Below are positions 41,566-53,431 of a DNA stretch of 64,000 bases, one piece after another. Each line of letters starts with the position of its first letter. Within the stretch, counting starts at the first letter, position 1. Source of the DNA: Tricholomella constricta (taxonomy: Eukaryota; Basidiomycota; Agaricomycetes; Agaricales; Lyophyllaceae); contig JAACJP010000012.1 of assembly GCA_013368375.1 (NCBI GenBank), positions 248,001-312,000 of the forward strand. The letters are read 5' to 3'. Under the pieces are notes generated by a model, which saw only the letters and a program-made list of their open reading frames with translations, was not told the DNA's origin and did not search any database. Position numbers and translations under genes: made by a program.

Positions 41566-41762
41566 GACCGCAAAGTTGTTAGAGAGGATTGGATGGGGAA
41601 AGGCTGGGTACGATGGAGGTCGATGCCTGCGATTCGAGCGCAAAGATAATCCGTTGGTGAGGTTGGGTGCTACTGCGCGACCTCGAATGAACTTGTGACC
41701 GGCGCGGAACATCCGGTTGCGTCCTGGTCGAGTTGAAACAAGTTTGGTCCAATACAACCTTC

Positions 41763-43175
41763 ATGTCAACACAAAGAACAACTATCCTCATTGTTGGCGC
41801 TGGTCCTACGGGACTCGCTGCCGCTATTTCTCTTGTTAAGCAAGGCTTTCGTCATATTCTCATTGTCGAAGAAACTGCGAGCAAGGGAGCGGCTTCTCGA
41901 GCCATGACCATCCATGCTGCAACCCTGGAGGTAAAATACCCCGCAACGTCGATTTTACAACCAATGTAACATCTTGTAGGCTTTGGACTCTATCAACTGC
42001 GCAGAAGCACTCATTGAACTCGGCATCAAGGGCAGCGGTATGCAACTCTCTGACCGAACAGCTCCTTTCATGGATGCAGAATTTGCGTCCCTCGCGCCTT
42101 ACACCAAGTTTCCTTTTGTTCTTCTCATATCTCAAAGTACCACGGAAATGGTACTAGAGGCACAGCTCCATGAGATGGACGTCGAAGTTTTGCGACCTGA
42201 AAAGGTTGTAGGCTTCCAACGTAATGACGACGGCGAAATAGACGTCTCTTTTGAATCTGGGAAGGTTATCACGGCTCAATATGTCCTCGGTGCCGACGGT
42301 GCAAAATCCGTGGTAAGCGATATAATACCTGGACCACATCAAGTCGCCTCACTATCCTCGTTCTCGCTTTTGAGATTCGCCAATTGGCTGGGGTTGGCTT
42401 CGCGGATCCTGATGGCGCGCCTGTGGATGATCGTCTCGCTCAAATGATACTTGCAGACGTCTCATTCTCTTCTAGTAACTCGAATCTGCCGACAGACAAG
42501 GTTTGTGGAACCGCATCAGGGGGGAAGTTCTTCCTTACTATCCCGTTACCCAAATCCCCCGAGTCAGACCCGATATATCGAATTGGGTTCAATGTTCCGT
42601 CATCTGCTGGCCCCCCTCCTTCCAATCCGCCAACCTCTTATCTTCAGCAGTACCTTGACGAACAAGGGCCTTTCAACTTATCGTCCGACGCCTCTGTCAA
42701 CCCAAATCCTATCCACATATCAAAGACTATCTGGTCAACGAGATTCAGGACACATGCCGCCATTGCTGACCAGTTCTTGGTCCGTATGGGATCTCCAGTA
42801 GAAGCTGGAGGGCGGGGAAGGGGTCTCGTGCTGCTTGTGGGTGATGCAGCTCACATTCACTCCCCTGCTGGAGGCCTCGGAATGAACCTCGGCATTCGAG
42901 ATGCCATCAGCCTCGGGCCAGTTCTTGCAGCACACGCTGCATCAAACAATGAATCTCTTCCCAAGAACGACAAATTACTGGAGGAGTATGTTACCACCCG
43001 CCGCGATCGAGCTCTTTCAACTATTCGCCTGACCAAAAGGATCATGTCTATCGCTAACGTTTTGGGAACAGCGAAGCTTCTCGATATCAACTACTGGTTT
43101 TTCAGACTGGTCGGTAGGATACCCTTCGTCAAGAGGCAGATCGCATGGAATCTCAGCGGCTTGGGAAACAGGTGA
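41763..43175 (+). CDS. FAD-dependent aromatic-type monooxygenase (433 aa)
   Basis: Exons 41763-41930, 41980-42312 and 42375-43175 give 434 codons. The Rossmann FAD motif GAGPTG is near residue 12 (ILIVGAGPTGLAAAIS). A DG-type motif (GADGAKSVV) and the GD motif with its extension (VGDAAHIHSPAGGLGMNLGIRDA) follow. This is the layout of the PheA/TfdB phenol hydroxylase family (PF01494). The protein ends soon after the catalytic fold and lacks the thioredoxin-like tail of full phenol hydroxylases. The substrate is unknown. No biosynthetic partners are nearby, so there is no sign of a metabolite cluster. It is head-to-head with DPP III (197 bp apart). Confidence 0.85.
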
Positions 43176-43421
43176 CTCCCGCGATTGTCTTATTTAGTCG
43201 GAATTCTGCATATCAGAAGTGTCGTAACGAGTAGGCCAATTCGGCTTAATTATCGCATACATCGATTCTGATGTCTGGTACGCTGTCTTCGAATTTCGTG
43301 GCATCATGTCAACGTAGCACACGGACAATTCTTTTCTTTGTGAGGTGTGTTAAAAAAAAATTCGGCTAGTAAGTTGGAAGATATGACAGGCATGGGAACG
43401 AAATAAGGGCCGTAATGCACA

Positions 43422-45023
43422 TCATGTTTTCTGTTCTACCAGCCGTTTGGCGCGCGTGTAGTTGCCCCAAAAGACAGTCCAGTCTGGATCCAACGTTCCC
43501 TCTCCTGGTTGCATAGTCTCCGATTTTCCATCCATGCCGCCGGCCCACTGAATTGCACGCTCATAGCACTGGAGCGCAACAGGGAGGTTTTTCCCTTGGG
43601 TTTCATTCAGGATGCCGATCAGATTCCAGGCTTCTGCAGAAGTTCGGCGAGCATCTCGGAGAAGGGAGGTTGCCGTCTTCTTCATTGAACGTGAAGATGT
43701 GTACACCGGTAATGGCGAAGCATCTCGTGGGAGGTTCACACTGCTGGAAGGACTTCCGGACGTGGGGAGTGAGTGACCTGTAAGGCACCGTGCGACTCGC
43801 TCTGATGATTCAGCAGCGGATGTCAAGTATTGGATAGAAGAGTCGAGGGGTTTGCCTTGGGCATGCAGCACTTCAGCAAGGTGTGTCGATAATAAAGAGA
43901 AACGCTGAAGCAGGTATAGAGCATGAAGGGCGTGGGGTGGGGAAGCTGATGCTAAAGAATCGAGAGGTCGGACAGATCGAAGCATGTCAAGAGCAGCTTC
44001 TTCGATAGCTTGTGCTTGTCGCAACTGTCCCGACTTGGCATAGAAGGCGGAGAGTGAGACAAGTGTGGTAGATAGAACGCGTTGAGCACAAGGCGACTCA
44101 GGGGGGGATCCAAGAACTGTTGGCAGCGTTTCGAATATTTCAGGGACTTCACCCTTTGTGAGGCGGATGGCTTTGGACCACCATGTAATGGCATCGCTGG
44201 CCTGACCCAGCCGTAAATAGATGTCTCCGAGCTTTACGGCGATGCGCGCAGCTGCAAGGCCTTGTCCGGAGAGCCCAGCCCATGCGCGCTCGTATTCGGC
44301 CTTGGAATTTTGTAGGGATTGCGCGCCTAACCGTTCAAGAACACTTGCATGTCGAGCCACGAGCTGAGTAATGGTCTGGGGGTGCAGACGCCCACGAGAA
44401 CTTCGGTTTTCTGCGATCGAGATAGCTGTGCTGAGAAAATCCTCCGTCCTCTGCATGCTCGCATCAATGACCCTCAAACCTGCTGGTCCGGCCAAACCCT
44501 CCCCGCTCGCTGCGTCGGAACCGATGACGGCTGTGCTATAACCCACTCCCCAGTTGTACGCCATCCAAGCCGCGCGTACAGTATGTCGGCCTTTGAAACC
44601 CAATGCTGGATCAGTTCCGCCCATAACCGTGTCTCCCGACCATTTCTCGGTCTCATCATTCCACCCCCACCGTTTCACCTCCTCGTCGAGTTCCGGAGCG
44701 AGCTCCACATGTTCGACCCACAAATGGGTAGCCTCGTAAGCTGCAGCTGCAGTGGCCCCAAGAGCGAATAAGCCGATTAGTGAGAATTTGATTGTGCGTT
44801 TTCCCACATCAAAGACGAAGAGAGTATGTTTCGCGAAGTTCTCTTCGACAAAGACTGATGGTTCGGGGGTGGTGTCCTGCCGCCAGGGAGTACGACCGCT
44901 AGACTTGCATCTGTGGAGCAGAAGAGGATTGACTGGCCGGATAATGCGATGTAGCTGGTTTCCAATGGGCCTTTTAAGCATGAATTTGGTAGAATGGAGG
45001 TTTGACCTTGAGAGGACCTGCAA
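43422..45023 (-). CDS. Mitochondrial membrane protein with TPR-like helices (533 aa)
   Basis: This is a single exon. The N-terminus is rich in Arg/Ser/Leu with few acids for about 48 residues (MQVLSRSNLHSTKFMLKR), consistent with mitochondrial import. A hydrophobic segment at about 79-96 (KFSLIGLFALGATAAAAY) looks like a membrane anchor. The rest is helix-rich with TPR-like pairs (AAARIAVKLGDIYLRLGQASDAITWWSKAI, SAEAWNLIGILNETQGKNLPVALQCYERAIQW). I cannot name an orthologue. An inner-membrane TPR adaptor is the best guess. It is head-to-head with the GH5-like gene (216 bp). Confidence 0.7.
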   Translation of the reverse strand: MQVLSRSNLHSTKFMLKRPIGNQLHRIIRPVNPLLLHRCKSSGRTPWRQDTTPEPSVFVEENFAKHTLFVFDVGKRTIKFSLIGLFALGATAAAAYEATHLWVEHVELAPELDEEVKRWGWNDETEKWSGDTVMGGTDPALGFKGRHTVRAAWMAYNWGVGYSTAVIGSDAASGEGLAGPAGLRVIDASMQRTEDFLSTAISIAENRSSRGRLHPQTITQLVARHASVLERLGAQSLQNSKAEYERAWAGLSGQGLAAARIAVKLGDIYLRLGQASDAITWWSKAIRLTKGEVPEIFETLPTVLGSPPESPCAQRVLSTTLVSLSAFYAKSGQLRQAQAIEEAALDMLRSVRPLDSLASASPPHALHALYLLQRFSLLSTHLAEVLHAQGKPLDSSIQYLTSAAESSERVARCLTGHSLPTSGSPSSSVNLPRDASPLPVYTSSRSMKKTATSLLRDARRTSAEAWNLIGILNETQGKNLPVALQCYERAIQWAGGMDGKSETMQPGEGTLDPDWTVFWGNYTRAKRLVEQKT

Positions 45024-45239
45024 ACGCGATCATGATCGGCTGTACATCGGCAACGGATATTTATCTTTCCTGTGGGTGCGTTTATCCTAATTCGACATAG
45101 TAGCACGATGCACGCCGAAGCGTCTATTCGATAATCTAAATGCGTGGAGAACGGAGATAGTCCGCTGCAGTCCATAAAATATCAAAAGTCCTCGCGTACC
45201 TTGCCTGCAGTCCTTCCTTGGGTCGTAGACGCCGTTACC

Positions 45240-47641
45240 ATGTTCCTCGTCCTGTGGCAGCTCTTCTGCGCTGTGCTTGCTGTGTCTGCAGCCAGTCCTA
45301 CCCAGACCGTCCAAGGGGTCAAGCTCATTGACAAAAGAAACAATTTCCCTGTATCGCCCTTTGTGACCACTCGAGGAGGCCAGTTCTTTGTCAATGGGAG
45401 GTTCGTTCTCATCACTTTAACCTCCTGGCCATGGCCTGCCTAATACCTTCCAAATCTCTCAAGTGTATTCACGTTCGTCGGTACCAACGCGTATTGGCTG
45501 CAAGCCTTGAACACTGAGGAGGACATTGACAATACTCTGGCCGCCATTCGTGCTGCGAACTTCACAGTGGTTAGGACCTGGGCTTTCAACGGTTTGTTCC
45601 GTGCTCTTGATTTATATGTAGCCATATCTGATATTACCACTGCGGACCAGATGTTGACGCCATCCCCGAGAATGGGACTTGGTTCCAGCTTATCACCAAT
45701 GGTACAGTCACGATCAACGATGGACCGAACGGACTCCAAAAACTGGATAAGGTGGTGGAGCTCGCCCAAAAGCATGGTCTATATGTTCTATTGTCATTGA
45801 CGAACAACTGGAGCCCAATTCCTGGCATCGACAAACCTTTACCTCCCGGATTCAACCCGATACAGATCAGGCAGTTGCAGGGAACAAATGGTGACAATGC
45901 GACGTTACCACGGAATGCGTTAAGTAATAGCTATGGTCAGGCGTTAGCATTCGCGAAAGACGAACGCAATTCTCATGCATGGCTCTGTAGGTGGTATGGA
46001 TACCTACGTCCGAAACTTTGGGGGTCACCAAGAACATGACCAATTCTACGTCAATACGACGATTATAAATGCCTTCATGAACTACACAACCCAAATTGCA
46101 TCTCGATATGCAAATCACACGAACGTCTTCGGATGGTGCGTATTTCACCCACGTCAAAACAGCTTTCTCTGACTTCCTCTTCAGGGAGCTCGCGAATGAT
46201 CCCCGGTAGGCTATTGTTTTTTTTCTTCAGTCCATCATTAACAACGAACAAAGATGCAATTCCACAATATCAACATCTGTAGGGTGTGAAGCCCGACATG
46301 TAACACGGTGGCATTCGACGATCGCGAAGCATGTGAAGTCAGTAGACCCCAATCATCTCGTCTCATCTGGGTGAGCACAATGCTATCAAAAAGACGCCAT
46401 TCCACCAGTTGTCAATGACCTGATATGCTAGAAACCAAGGCTACTTCTGCACCGATTGCCCGAAGCTCTTCCCAAGGCAGGTTGCCCCGCCTCCGCCTCG
46501 ACCATCGCCTGCACCGCGGGTGCGCCGCCGAAGAGCACCCGAACCTTTGAGCAAGGCCAAACTTCTAAAGGAACGAAAGGCTGCTTGGAAGAGGGAAAGA
46601 GAACGACAGAAGCGTGCTGGTGAGCTTCTCGATGGAGTGAAGATCAGGGGACGCTGGACAGCATCTCGTAAGGCCTGCCTTCAATTGGTACTCCTTTTAA
46701 GCTAACTCCTCCGACAGAAACAAAGCGCCAGGCAGACCTTGGCACTCAATCTGCGTTTGATGGCAGTCATGGCGTAGACAGCGAAGACATCATCAACATT
46801 CCTCAGATCGGTTTTGGATCGTTTCAGCTGTTCCCTGATCAGTTTGACTATTCTTCAAGTTCACTTGACACCAGCCTTCCTCCCTTCAACCAAACTCTTC
46901 AGATTGGCTTGGATTGGATTCGTCGTCATGCCGAAGCTGGCCAGCTGTAATTAACTTTCCCCGTCATTTCGAATTTCGCTAATCACCATTTTCCGGGAAT
47001 ACAGGTTTAATAAACCAGTCTCGCTCACAGGGTTTGGTTTGGTGACGAGAGATAATGCTCCTTTCTTCGTGCCCTTCAACGGCACTGCAGCGCCTTTTGG
47101 CCCTGACCAAGGTAGCCCTCAAAATTTACTGTTATATTTATTCCTCACTTTCATTATCAAGCACCGCCTTCTAACGTCACACAAGCGTTCGGCGTAACTG
47201 ACGAGGAACGCGACGAAGCTTACAGTCAATGGATTCAGGGTAAGAACGTCTTCTGTCTACATCAGGAGGGATCTCGCTAATGTCCCTCTAGCCGGTATAC
47301 TTGGAGGGCTTCAGGGCATCATTCAATACCAGGTAAACTTTCCTCCTTTCCTTTAATTTAGTTTTTATGCTGACTCTTTCGTTTAGTGGTCGCAAAACAA
47401 TCTCACAGCGGTGCCAGGCTCCGCCATCTCCCCGGTCAGTACTGAAAGTGGCCAGAGCCCTCTGCCAGATGAATCTGGGCATTCTCCCAACGACGGATAT
47501 GGGATTCTTGGAACAGGGTATGCGCAAATCTGTTTCTCAATATAATGCCTTTTGTGTTTACGGTTTTGAATAAACAGGCAGGCGCAGGCTATTGAGTCAA
47601 TTTCGGAAGCATCCCAGGGATTCGGCCAAGATGATGCCTAA
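45240..47641 (+). CDS. Secreted GH5 mannanase-like protein lacking catalytic residues (580 aa)
   Basis: Thirteen exons: 45240-45400, 45464-45591, 45651-45935, 45991-46135, 46185-46205 (21 nt), 46254-46370, 46432-46667, 46718-46946, 47005-47111, 47162-47239, 47292-47332, 47387-47517 and 47578-47641, giving 581 codons. A signal peptide (MFLVLWQLFCAVLAVSA) is followed by a GH5 mannanase-type barrel: FVGTNAYWL, VVRTWAFN, VDPNHLVSSG. Expected active-site residues are changed. The acid/base motif reads ELANDPR instead of NEP, the His/Tyr strand reads GFGSFQLFPD, and the nucleophile strand reads KPVSLTGFG instead of LEEFG-like. A very basic, Pro-rich insertion at about 300-350 interrupts the barrel. 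The fold is probably kept for binding rather than hydrolysis. Confidence 0.82.
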
Positions 47642-47924
47642 GGCCATTTCCACTTTACTTTACTTACATACCTTCTTGGACGTCAAATTTGGCTTTTCAT
47701 CTATTATGACCCAATTTTACAATGTTCAAAACCCTTTCAGAGCCTACGAGCATATCTATAACAGAACAGTCAGATCAAGGCTGGATGATGTCGATGAGGC
47801 GAATTTGACCAGTCCGCGACCGATCTCTGATCGCGTTTCTCTCGGTAAAAGCCATCACGTGCTGCATAAAACGGACAGACTTTAGACTACAAAGTTTCAC
47901 ATTCCACAGCGGCAGGCTGAGGCC

Positions 47925-50900
47925 ATGAAGTTCTTCATCGACAATCTCCCTGTGCGTTAATGGATTTCTTAGCGGAAGTTGGACTAATAAAATATAGATT
48001 GTCTTCCCTTATGACCGAGTCTATCCTGGTACGAAGTTGAAGTAAAGCCAACACGTATAGTCCTCAACCACCAACAGAACAATATGCTTACATGTGTGAT
48101 CTTAAGAGAACTCTGGATGCTACTGTATGCTTTACCTCTATTGCACCTGGAATGTTGACCTAATCTAGACTAGGGGCATTGTGTTTTGGAGATGCCATCC
48201 GGGACTGGGAAGACGGTCTCCTTGCTTGCCTTGATTGTCTCGTATCAACAGGTGCGTCTGGCGTTCCAAAGGTCCTTAAATAAACCTAACTCTACTTGGA
48301 AAAGTTTCATCCAACACGGCGAAAGCTCATCTACTGTTCACGAACTGTTCCTGAAATCGAAAAGGCGCTTGCAGAACTTAAACGGTTGATGGATTACCGA
48401 ATATCCAGAGCAGAGACTGATGAAGAGAGGGAGAAGGAGAAGAGTTACACGGGACTTGGTCTGACGAGTCGAAAAAACCTTTGTATACATCCCGAGGTGC
48501 GAGATTCTTTACTAACTAACGTACATCATCATTAATGAAATACTTCAGGTCTCTAAGGAGAAAAAGGGCAAAGTCGTAGATGCGCGATGTCGTGACCTCA
48601 CGAACTCTGCTGTCTGCGAGAAGGGAAGGGCAGACCCTGGGTCCGCTGAGCTTTGTGACTGGCATGAAGTGATGAGGTTTTAATTGGGCAAATGTGTTTT
48701 CAACTCATGCTTTTTCAGAATCTGGGGAAATTAGAACCTGGCAACCTAATCCCCCCTGGTATTTGGACGTTGGCGGATGTACTTCAGTATGGACGAGATA
48801 AGGGAATCTGCCCGTATTTCACTGTTCGTCGGATGGTAAGTATATCTTTGTAGCTATGGTTGGGATGCTAAACAATCTCAGATGCCCTTTGTAGACATCA
48901 TCATATATTCTTTCCACTATTTGTTAGATCCCAAAGTCGCTGAACAAGTGTCAAGAGAATTGTCGAAGGATACTATCGTGGTATTTGACGAGGCCCATAA
49001 CATCGGTATGTGAGTGAGATACCGAAATTCCGCGTAGCTGATCATGTCATATGTGTAGACAACGTGTGTATAGAGTCTCTAAGTATCGACTTAACCCGGC
49101 CAATGTTAGACTCAGCAGCCCGAAGTGTCGGCAAATTAGGCGAAAAGATTGAAGAGTAATTGTGCTCCTGAAAGCTAGAATGGCATCTTCTAACATTTTC
49201 AACACAGGATCAAGACGACAGATGCCGCAAAGCTACAAGATGAATACGCAAAGCTTGTGGAAGGTCTACAGGATGCCGTTGACGACACCGACGGCTTCAT
49301 GGCGAACCCTCGTAAGGCCAACCTTGCATATCTCCATTTCAATGGCTCAGCATTCCTTGTTAGTTCTCCCGGATGATCTCCTGAACGAGGCCATTCCTGG
49401 CAACATTCGGAAAGCCGAACATTTTGTGGCATTCCTGAAGCGTTTCGTGGAGTACTTGAAGGTTTCCTTTTTCCATTAATGGTCGCATTCATATTGACGA
49501 GCTTCAATAAAGACGCGAATGCGAGTGCTCCATGTTGTGGCTGAAACGCCTTTGTCCTTCCTCCAACACCTCAAAGATATAACCTATATTGAACGGCGGC
49601 CCCTAAGGTACGCTTTCTGTATGCTTAAATGATTAATCTAACTTGTGTTGCGTAGATTTTGTGCTGAACGGTTGCAATCGTTAATTCGTACCCTGCAAAT
49701 AAGCCGGCTAGATGAGTATTCAGCTCTTCAGAAAGTCGCTAGTTTCGCGACTTTGGTCTCTACCTATGAAAAAGGTCCTTGTTCAATTTTCTATCCCTCT
49801 AGTAGAACAACTAATATATGATAACAGGCTTTTTACTCATCCTGGAACCGTTCGAGACTGATAATGCAACAGTACCCAATCCTGTGTTTCACTTCACGTT
49901 CGTCCAGCCCACCTTGATGTTCGCCTTGACCATATTAAGTTATCTGCGGAAGTTAGCTGTCTTGATCCATCACTTGCTATCAAACCTGTGTTCGAGCGTT
50001 TTAGCAGCGTGGTCATAACCTCGGGCACGATCTCCCCATTGGATATGTATCCCAAAATGCTACAATTTACTCCCGTCGTTCAAGAAACCTATCCTATGAC
50101 ATTGACCCGAAATGCTTTTCTACCACTCGTGCGTTGTTGTCGTCTTGTCTCTTGGAGCTACGAATCACCATGTGCAGGTAATAACCCGAGGCAGTGACCA
50201 AGTAGCCATCAGCTCCCGCTTCGAAGTCAGAAATGATCCCGCTGTGGTCCGCAATTTTGGCAGTATTCTCATCGAATACAGCAAGATTGTACCGGATGGT
50301 ATCGTTGCTTTCTTCCCCAGTTACCTCTACATGGAATCAATCGTTGCAGCGTGGAACGACATGGTGGATGGCCTCTCGACTCTTTCCGATAAAAGAGCTA
50401 ATTTCAGGCTTCTGTTCCAGGGCATTCTGAACGAAGTGTGGAAACACAAACTCATTTTCGTCGAAACCCCTGATGCTAACGAGACTAGCATTGCGTTGGA
50501 GAACTATCGGAGAGTAAGTTCGGGATTTCATTATCGAGTTCTCTTATCAGACAGACCTTCAGGCATGTGACAATGGCCGCGGCGCTGTCCTATTATCTGT
50601 CGCTCGAGGCAAGGTGTCTGAAGGCATTGATTTCGACCACAACTACGGGCGTGCTGTCATCATGTTCGGGTATGTTCTCCCATTATCTTCTCCTATCTTT
50701 TTTACCAACAAGTCTTCAGGGTTCCATACCAATACACGGAAAGCCGAATACTCAAGGCCCGCCTAGAGTATCTTCGAGACGCATACCGAATACGTGAATC
50801 AGAATTCCTGGGTTTCGATGCAATGCGAAACGCTGCACAGTGTGTTGGCCGTGTACTGCGAGGAAAAACAGATTGGGGTCTGATGGTTTTCGCGGACAGG

Positions 50901-51271
50901 GTGCGTCGGTAAAGCAACAACCAATATCCTTCTAAGCTTGACGTTCTGTCTAGCGTTTTGCTCGTGCTGATAAACGAGCCAAGCTTCCTCGATGGATAAA
51001 TCAGTATATTACAGAAACAACGTCAAATCTTTCGACCGACATGGCCCTCACGCTCTCAAAATTATTTATGCGGACGATATCACAGAATCCCAACGAGAAT
51101 CAGACCGGAATATCTCTTTGGACCTTGGAAGACGTCGAGAAGGCTCAGGCAAAGCAAAAAGCATTGGCTCTCGAGACAGCACAAGAACGTGAAGATCACA
51201 ACGATGAAGACAATTATGGAGATGGAGGCATCGATGATCAAATGCTGGTGGAATTTGACCTGGACGTTTAG
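47925..51271 (+). CDS. RAD3: XPD/RAD3 5'-3' DNA helicase of TFIIH (791 aa)
   Basis: I place 20 exons, starting at 47925, 47998, 48078, 48174, 48305, 48549, 48719, 48882, 49059, 49208, 49364, 49513, 49656, 49828, 49957, 50178, 50421, 50563, 50720 and 50954. They sum to 792 codons. The start [19 protein letters not shown] is the family's standard N-terminus. Walker A is [11 protein letters not shown], and the DEAH box is [10 protein letters not shown]. The four Fe-S cysteines lie in [20 protein letters not shown] and GICPYF. Later motifs include [26 protein letters not shown] and [17 protein letters not shown] opens DNA in nucleotide excision repair and supports transcription initiation. The acidic C-terminal tail is variable in the family. 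Confidence 0.96.
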
Positions 51272-51330
51272 CTGGCGTAAGAGTTTGTTTTTTATTACAA
51301 TGGTACAGGGTATGGTCATGATAGGTCAGG

Positions 51331-51632
51331 TCAGGGATGAGGTATAATGTTACTGAGTACACTGAGAGCAGTTTCCTGGGACCTGCCAGAGCCGGTTCTT
51401 CAGTATACAGCTCATAGTCAGTAGTTGCATGACGCACCTCTTCTGTTACGACTCTTTCTGGTTGACCATAATACCGGCGGCATGTACAGGGCGAGGCTGT
51501 TGATCCGCAATTTGAAGGATGGAAAGCGCTCAAGTGACATTCCTCCTCACTACAATCGATCCTCGATTCCCCAGTGAAAGTCAAGTGCCCACAACCCCTC
51601 GACTTCACAAACTTGAGTCGTCTATGGCACAT
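51331..51632 (-). CDS. Small Cys-rich protein of an Agaricomycete-type family (about 84 aa)
   Basis: The model is exon 51632-51409 and exon 51361-51331 (GTATAC...TCAG), which gives 85 codons and avoids running antisense into XPD. The start MCHRRLKFVKSRGCGHLT, the spacing of later Cys (RIDCSEEEC, HPSNC, SPCTCRRYYG) and VVTEE at the end resemble small Cys-rich proteins that are numerous in mushroom genomes and have no known function. That resemblance is from memory of the family's look. The eight Cys and His could bind zinc. Without the intron, the frame is open to 51066 (188 aa). The true 3' end is uncertain. Confidence 0.42.
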
Positions 51633-53431
51633 TGATGTCTGTGACAGGGGAATTCTATTTTAATGCATCGCGGACTTCGAGTCGAAAATGAAAGTTCCTC
51701 ACCGTTCAGCTCAAGTTCTTGCTTCGGCGGAGGTAAGAAAAAGATCCTGCGGTGATCGCGAATCGCACTTTTGAGCTCGATCTGGTGGGATGATTAAAAG
51801 CATATCAGAGATTTGGCAACGACGTCGAAACGTTTAGAATCCCTCACGAAGGAGTAGGCTCGAGGTAGACCCAAGGCGGGAAGGTATGGGTGATTCACTG
51901 GAGGCCCAGGAATATTTAGACTCCTTTTAAGTCCCAGATTGCAATGAAAGAACCGAGGCCCACGGCCCGATTGGCGACATATAAGTATGTGTAACCTACC
52001 CAGGAATGTCGATATCGCATCAACCAGCAATTTGGGCCGACCTCGCGACATAAGGGCCCATTTGCACTTCGTAGGTCAGGATTCCATCGAGAACTGCGTC
52101 TGGAAATCGAGATTCGTCGGTAAAGGCATAGATGCATGGTCAACTTTTAAGTTCCACTGATCAGGTTCGAATCAGATGAACAGAGCAGCCTCTCTCCAAT
52201 TGGATACATACGTAAAAATTACCGCAAATGTCTCCCAAGGCACATGTGCCAGTGCCCATTTCAGCCGGCGTCCAAAATTCTGGGCCAAAACACGTCCATG
52301 CAAACTTCATATTGGGCCCAATATGTCCTTGAGCGCATCGTGTGGGTAAGAGCTTCAGTGAGAGCACAATGCGCATGACCATGTGCAAGATCTACAGTTT
52401 TGTACATTCAGTAATCTCACCGTGCTTGCAGCAGTGGTATGATGCCCACTCACACCCGCCACCTTACGCAATCCTAAAGAAACCGAATTTCATTGGTTTG
52501 CGCTGCGATAAGCCGCTTGAGCTCGGTGCCAAAATGGGCGATAGATCTAGTGAGGGCAGCTAAATATACCGCTGACGGGTGACTTGGGGGGGGTAATATG
52601 ATAGTCGGCGACCACAGATTGTGTAAACCTGTAGTAGTACATGTGTTGCCGAACGTCAGTACATAGTCCTCCGCTAAGCGCTAAGCCTTAAGGATTTAGA
52701 TTTGGCCTTACCGTGAAAGGAACAATGTTCTCAGATAAGCTAACATACGTAGCCTGCGGGCAGCCAGTCGAGTACCACACAGCTGGAGATGATGTTCGAA
52801 TTATGTGTTCTGCGTGTTTGTTCCATCACCTAATCGGCTTCTGGCGCGAGATTCAACTATTTCTGAATCTGAACCAGCCTTGTGGCGTCTGCTGATTTAC
52901 ACGAACTGAAAGAAGTCCGCGTCCTGTTACAGCACTTCATTTATCTGCAAAGATCATATAGATCCTCTCTTGATATTGTAGGTCCACGCTACTGCTTCGT
53001 GATTTTTCCCCGAGCGCTTGGGAGTCGGCGAAATTTCCGCAGGACTTGGTATCATGGCGCAAATACGGAAGCGTATTCCTGTCACTTTGGACGTCGCATA
53101 TTTCCATCAGAGCCAACCAGGACGGTCTCAGGCCCTTCCGTTGACAACTATCATGAACTACGAAAGCAACGGTTCTGTGCTAGGACTGGGGACTGGTTGT
53201 ATCATTAATTGTGGTTTAAACAAGACAGGAGTGATATAGGTACAAATTAAGTTGTAGTACCTCCGAGGTCGAGAACTTCTACGACTGAGGCTGGCAGGAC
53301 AACCTCGGTGGGCTTTCCAAGCTCGGCCTCTACCCATTATTATTGGGCTCCAATATCCCAACGATTTTGAAAATCACCAAATTGAAGAATGCACCAGACG
53401 GGTGCAAGTGTAATCTATGTGCCGTCCCAGC
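51633..53431. other. Gene-poor 1.8 kb between XPD/Cys-rich gene and YME1
   Basis: No ORF here shows family motifs or joins to others through convincing introns. Scattered open frames (for example 51794-52051 minus, 52161-52388 minus and 53018-53239 plus) are short and unrelated to each other. It is the longest stretch without a supported gene outside the transposons. No terminal repeats of a mobile element were seen. It may hold decayed coding sequence, long UTRs or a noncoding RNA. Confidence 0.45.

Noticed and set aside
46254..46320. An intron within the GH5-like exon near 46280
   Set aside because: The candidate (GTAGGG to GAAG) is only about 13 nt. Reading straight through keeps frame.
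53018..53239. Plus-strand ORF MGVGEISAGLGIM...
   Set aside because: It is short, has no recognised family and no splice partners. It is not supported as a gene.
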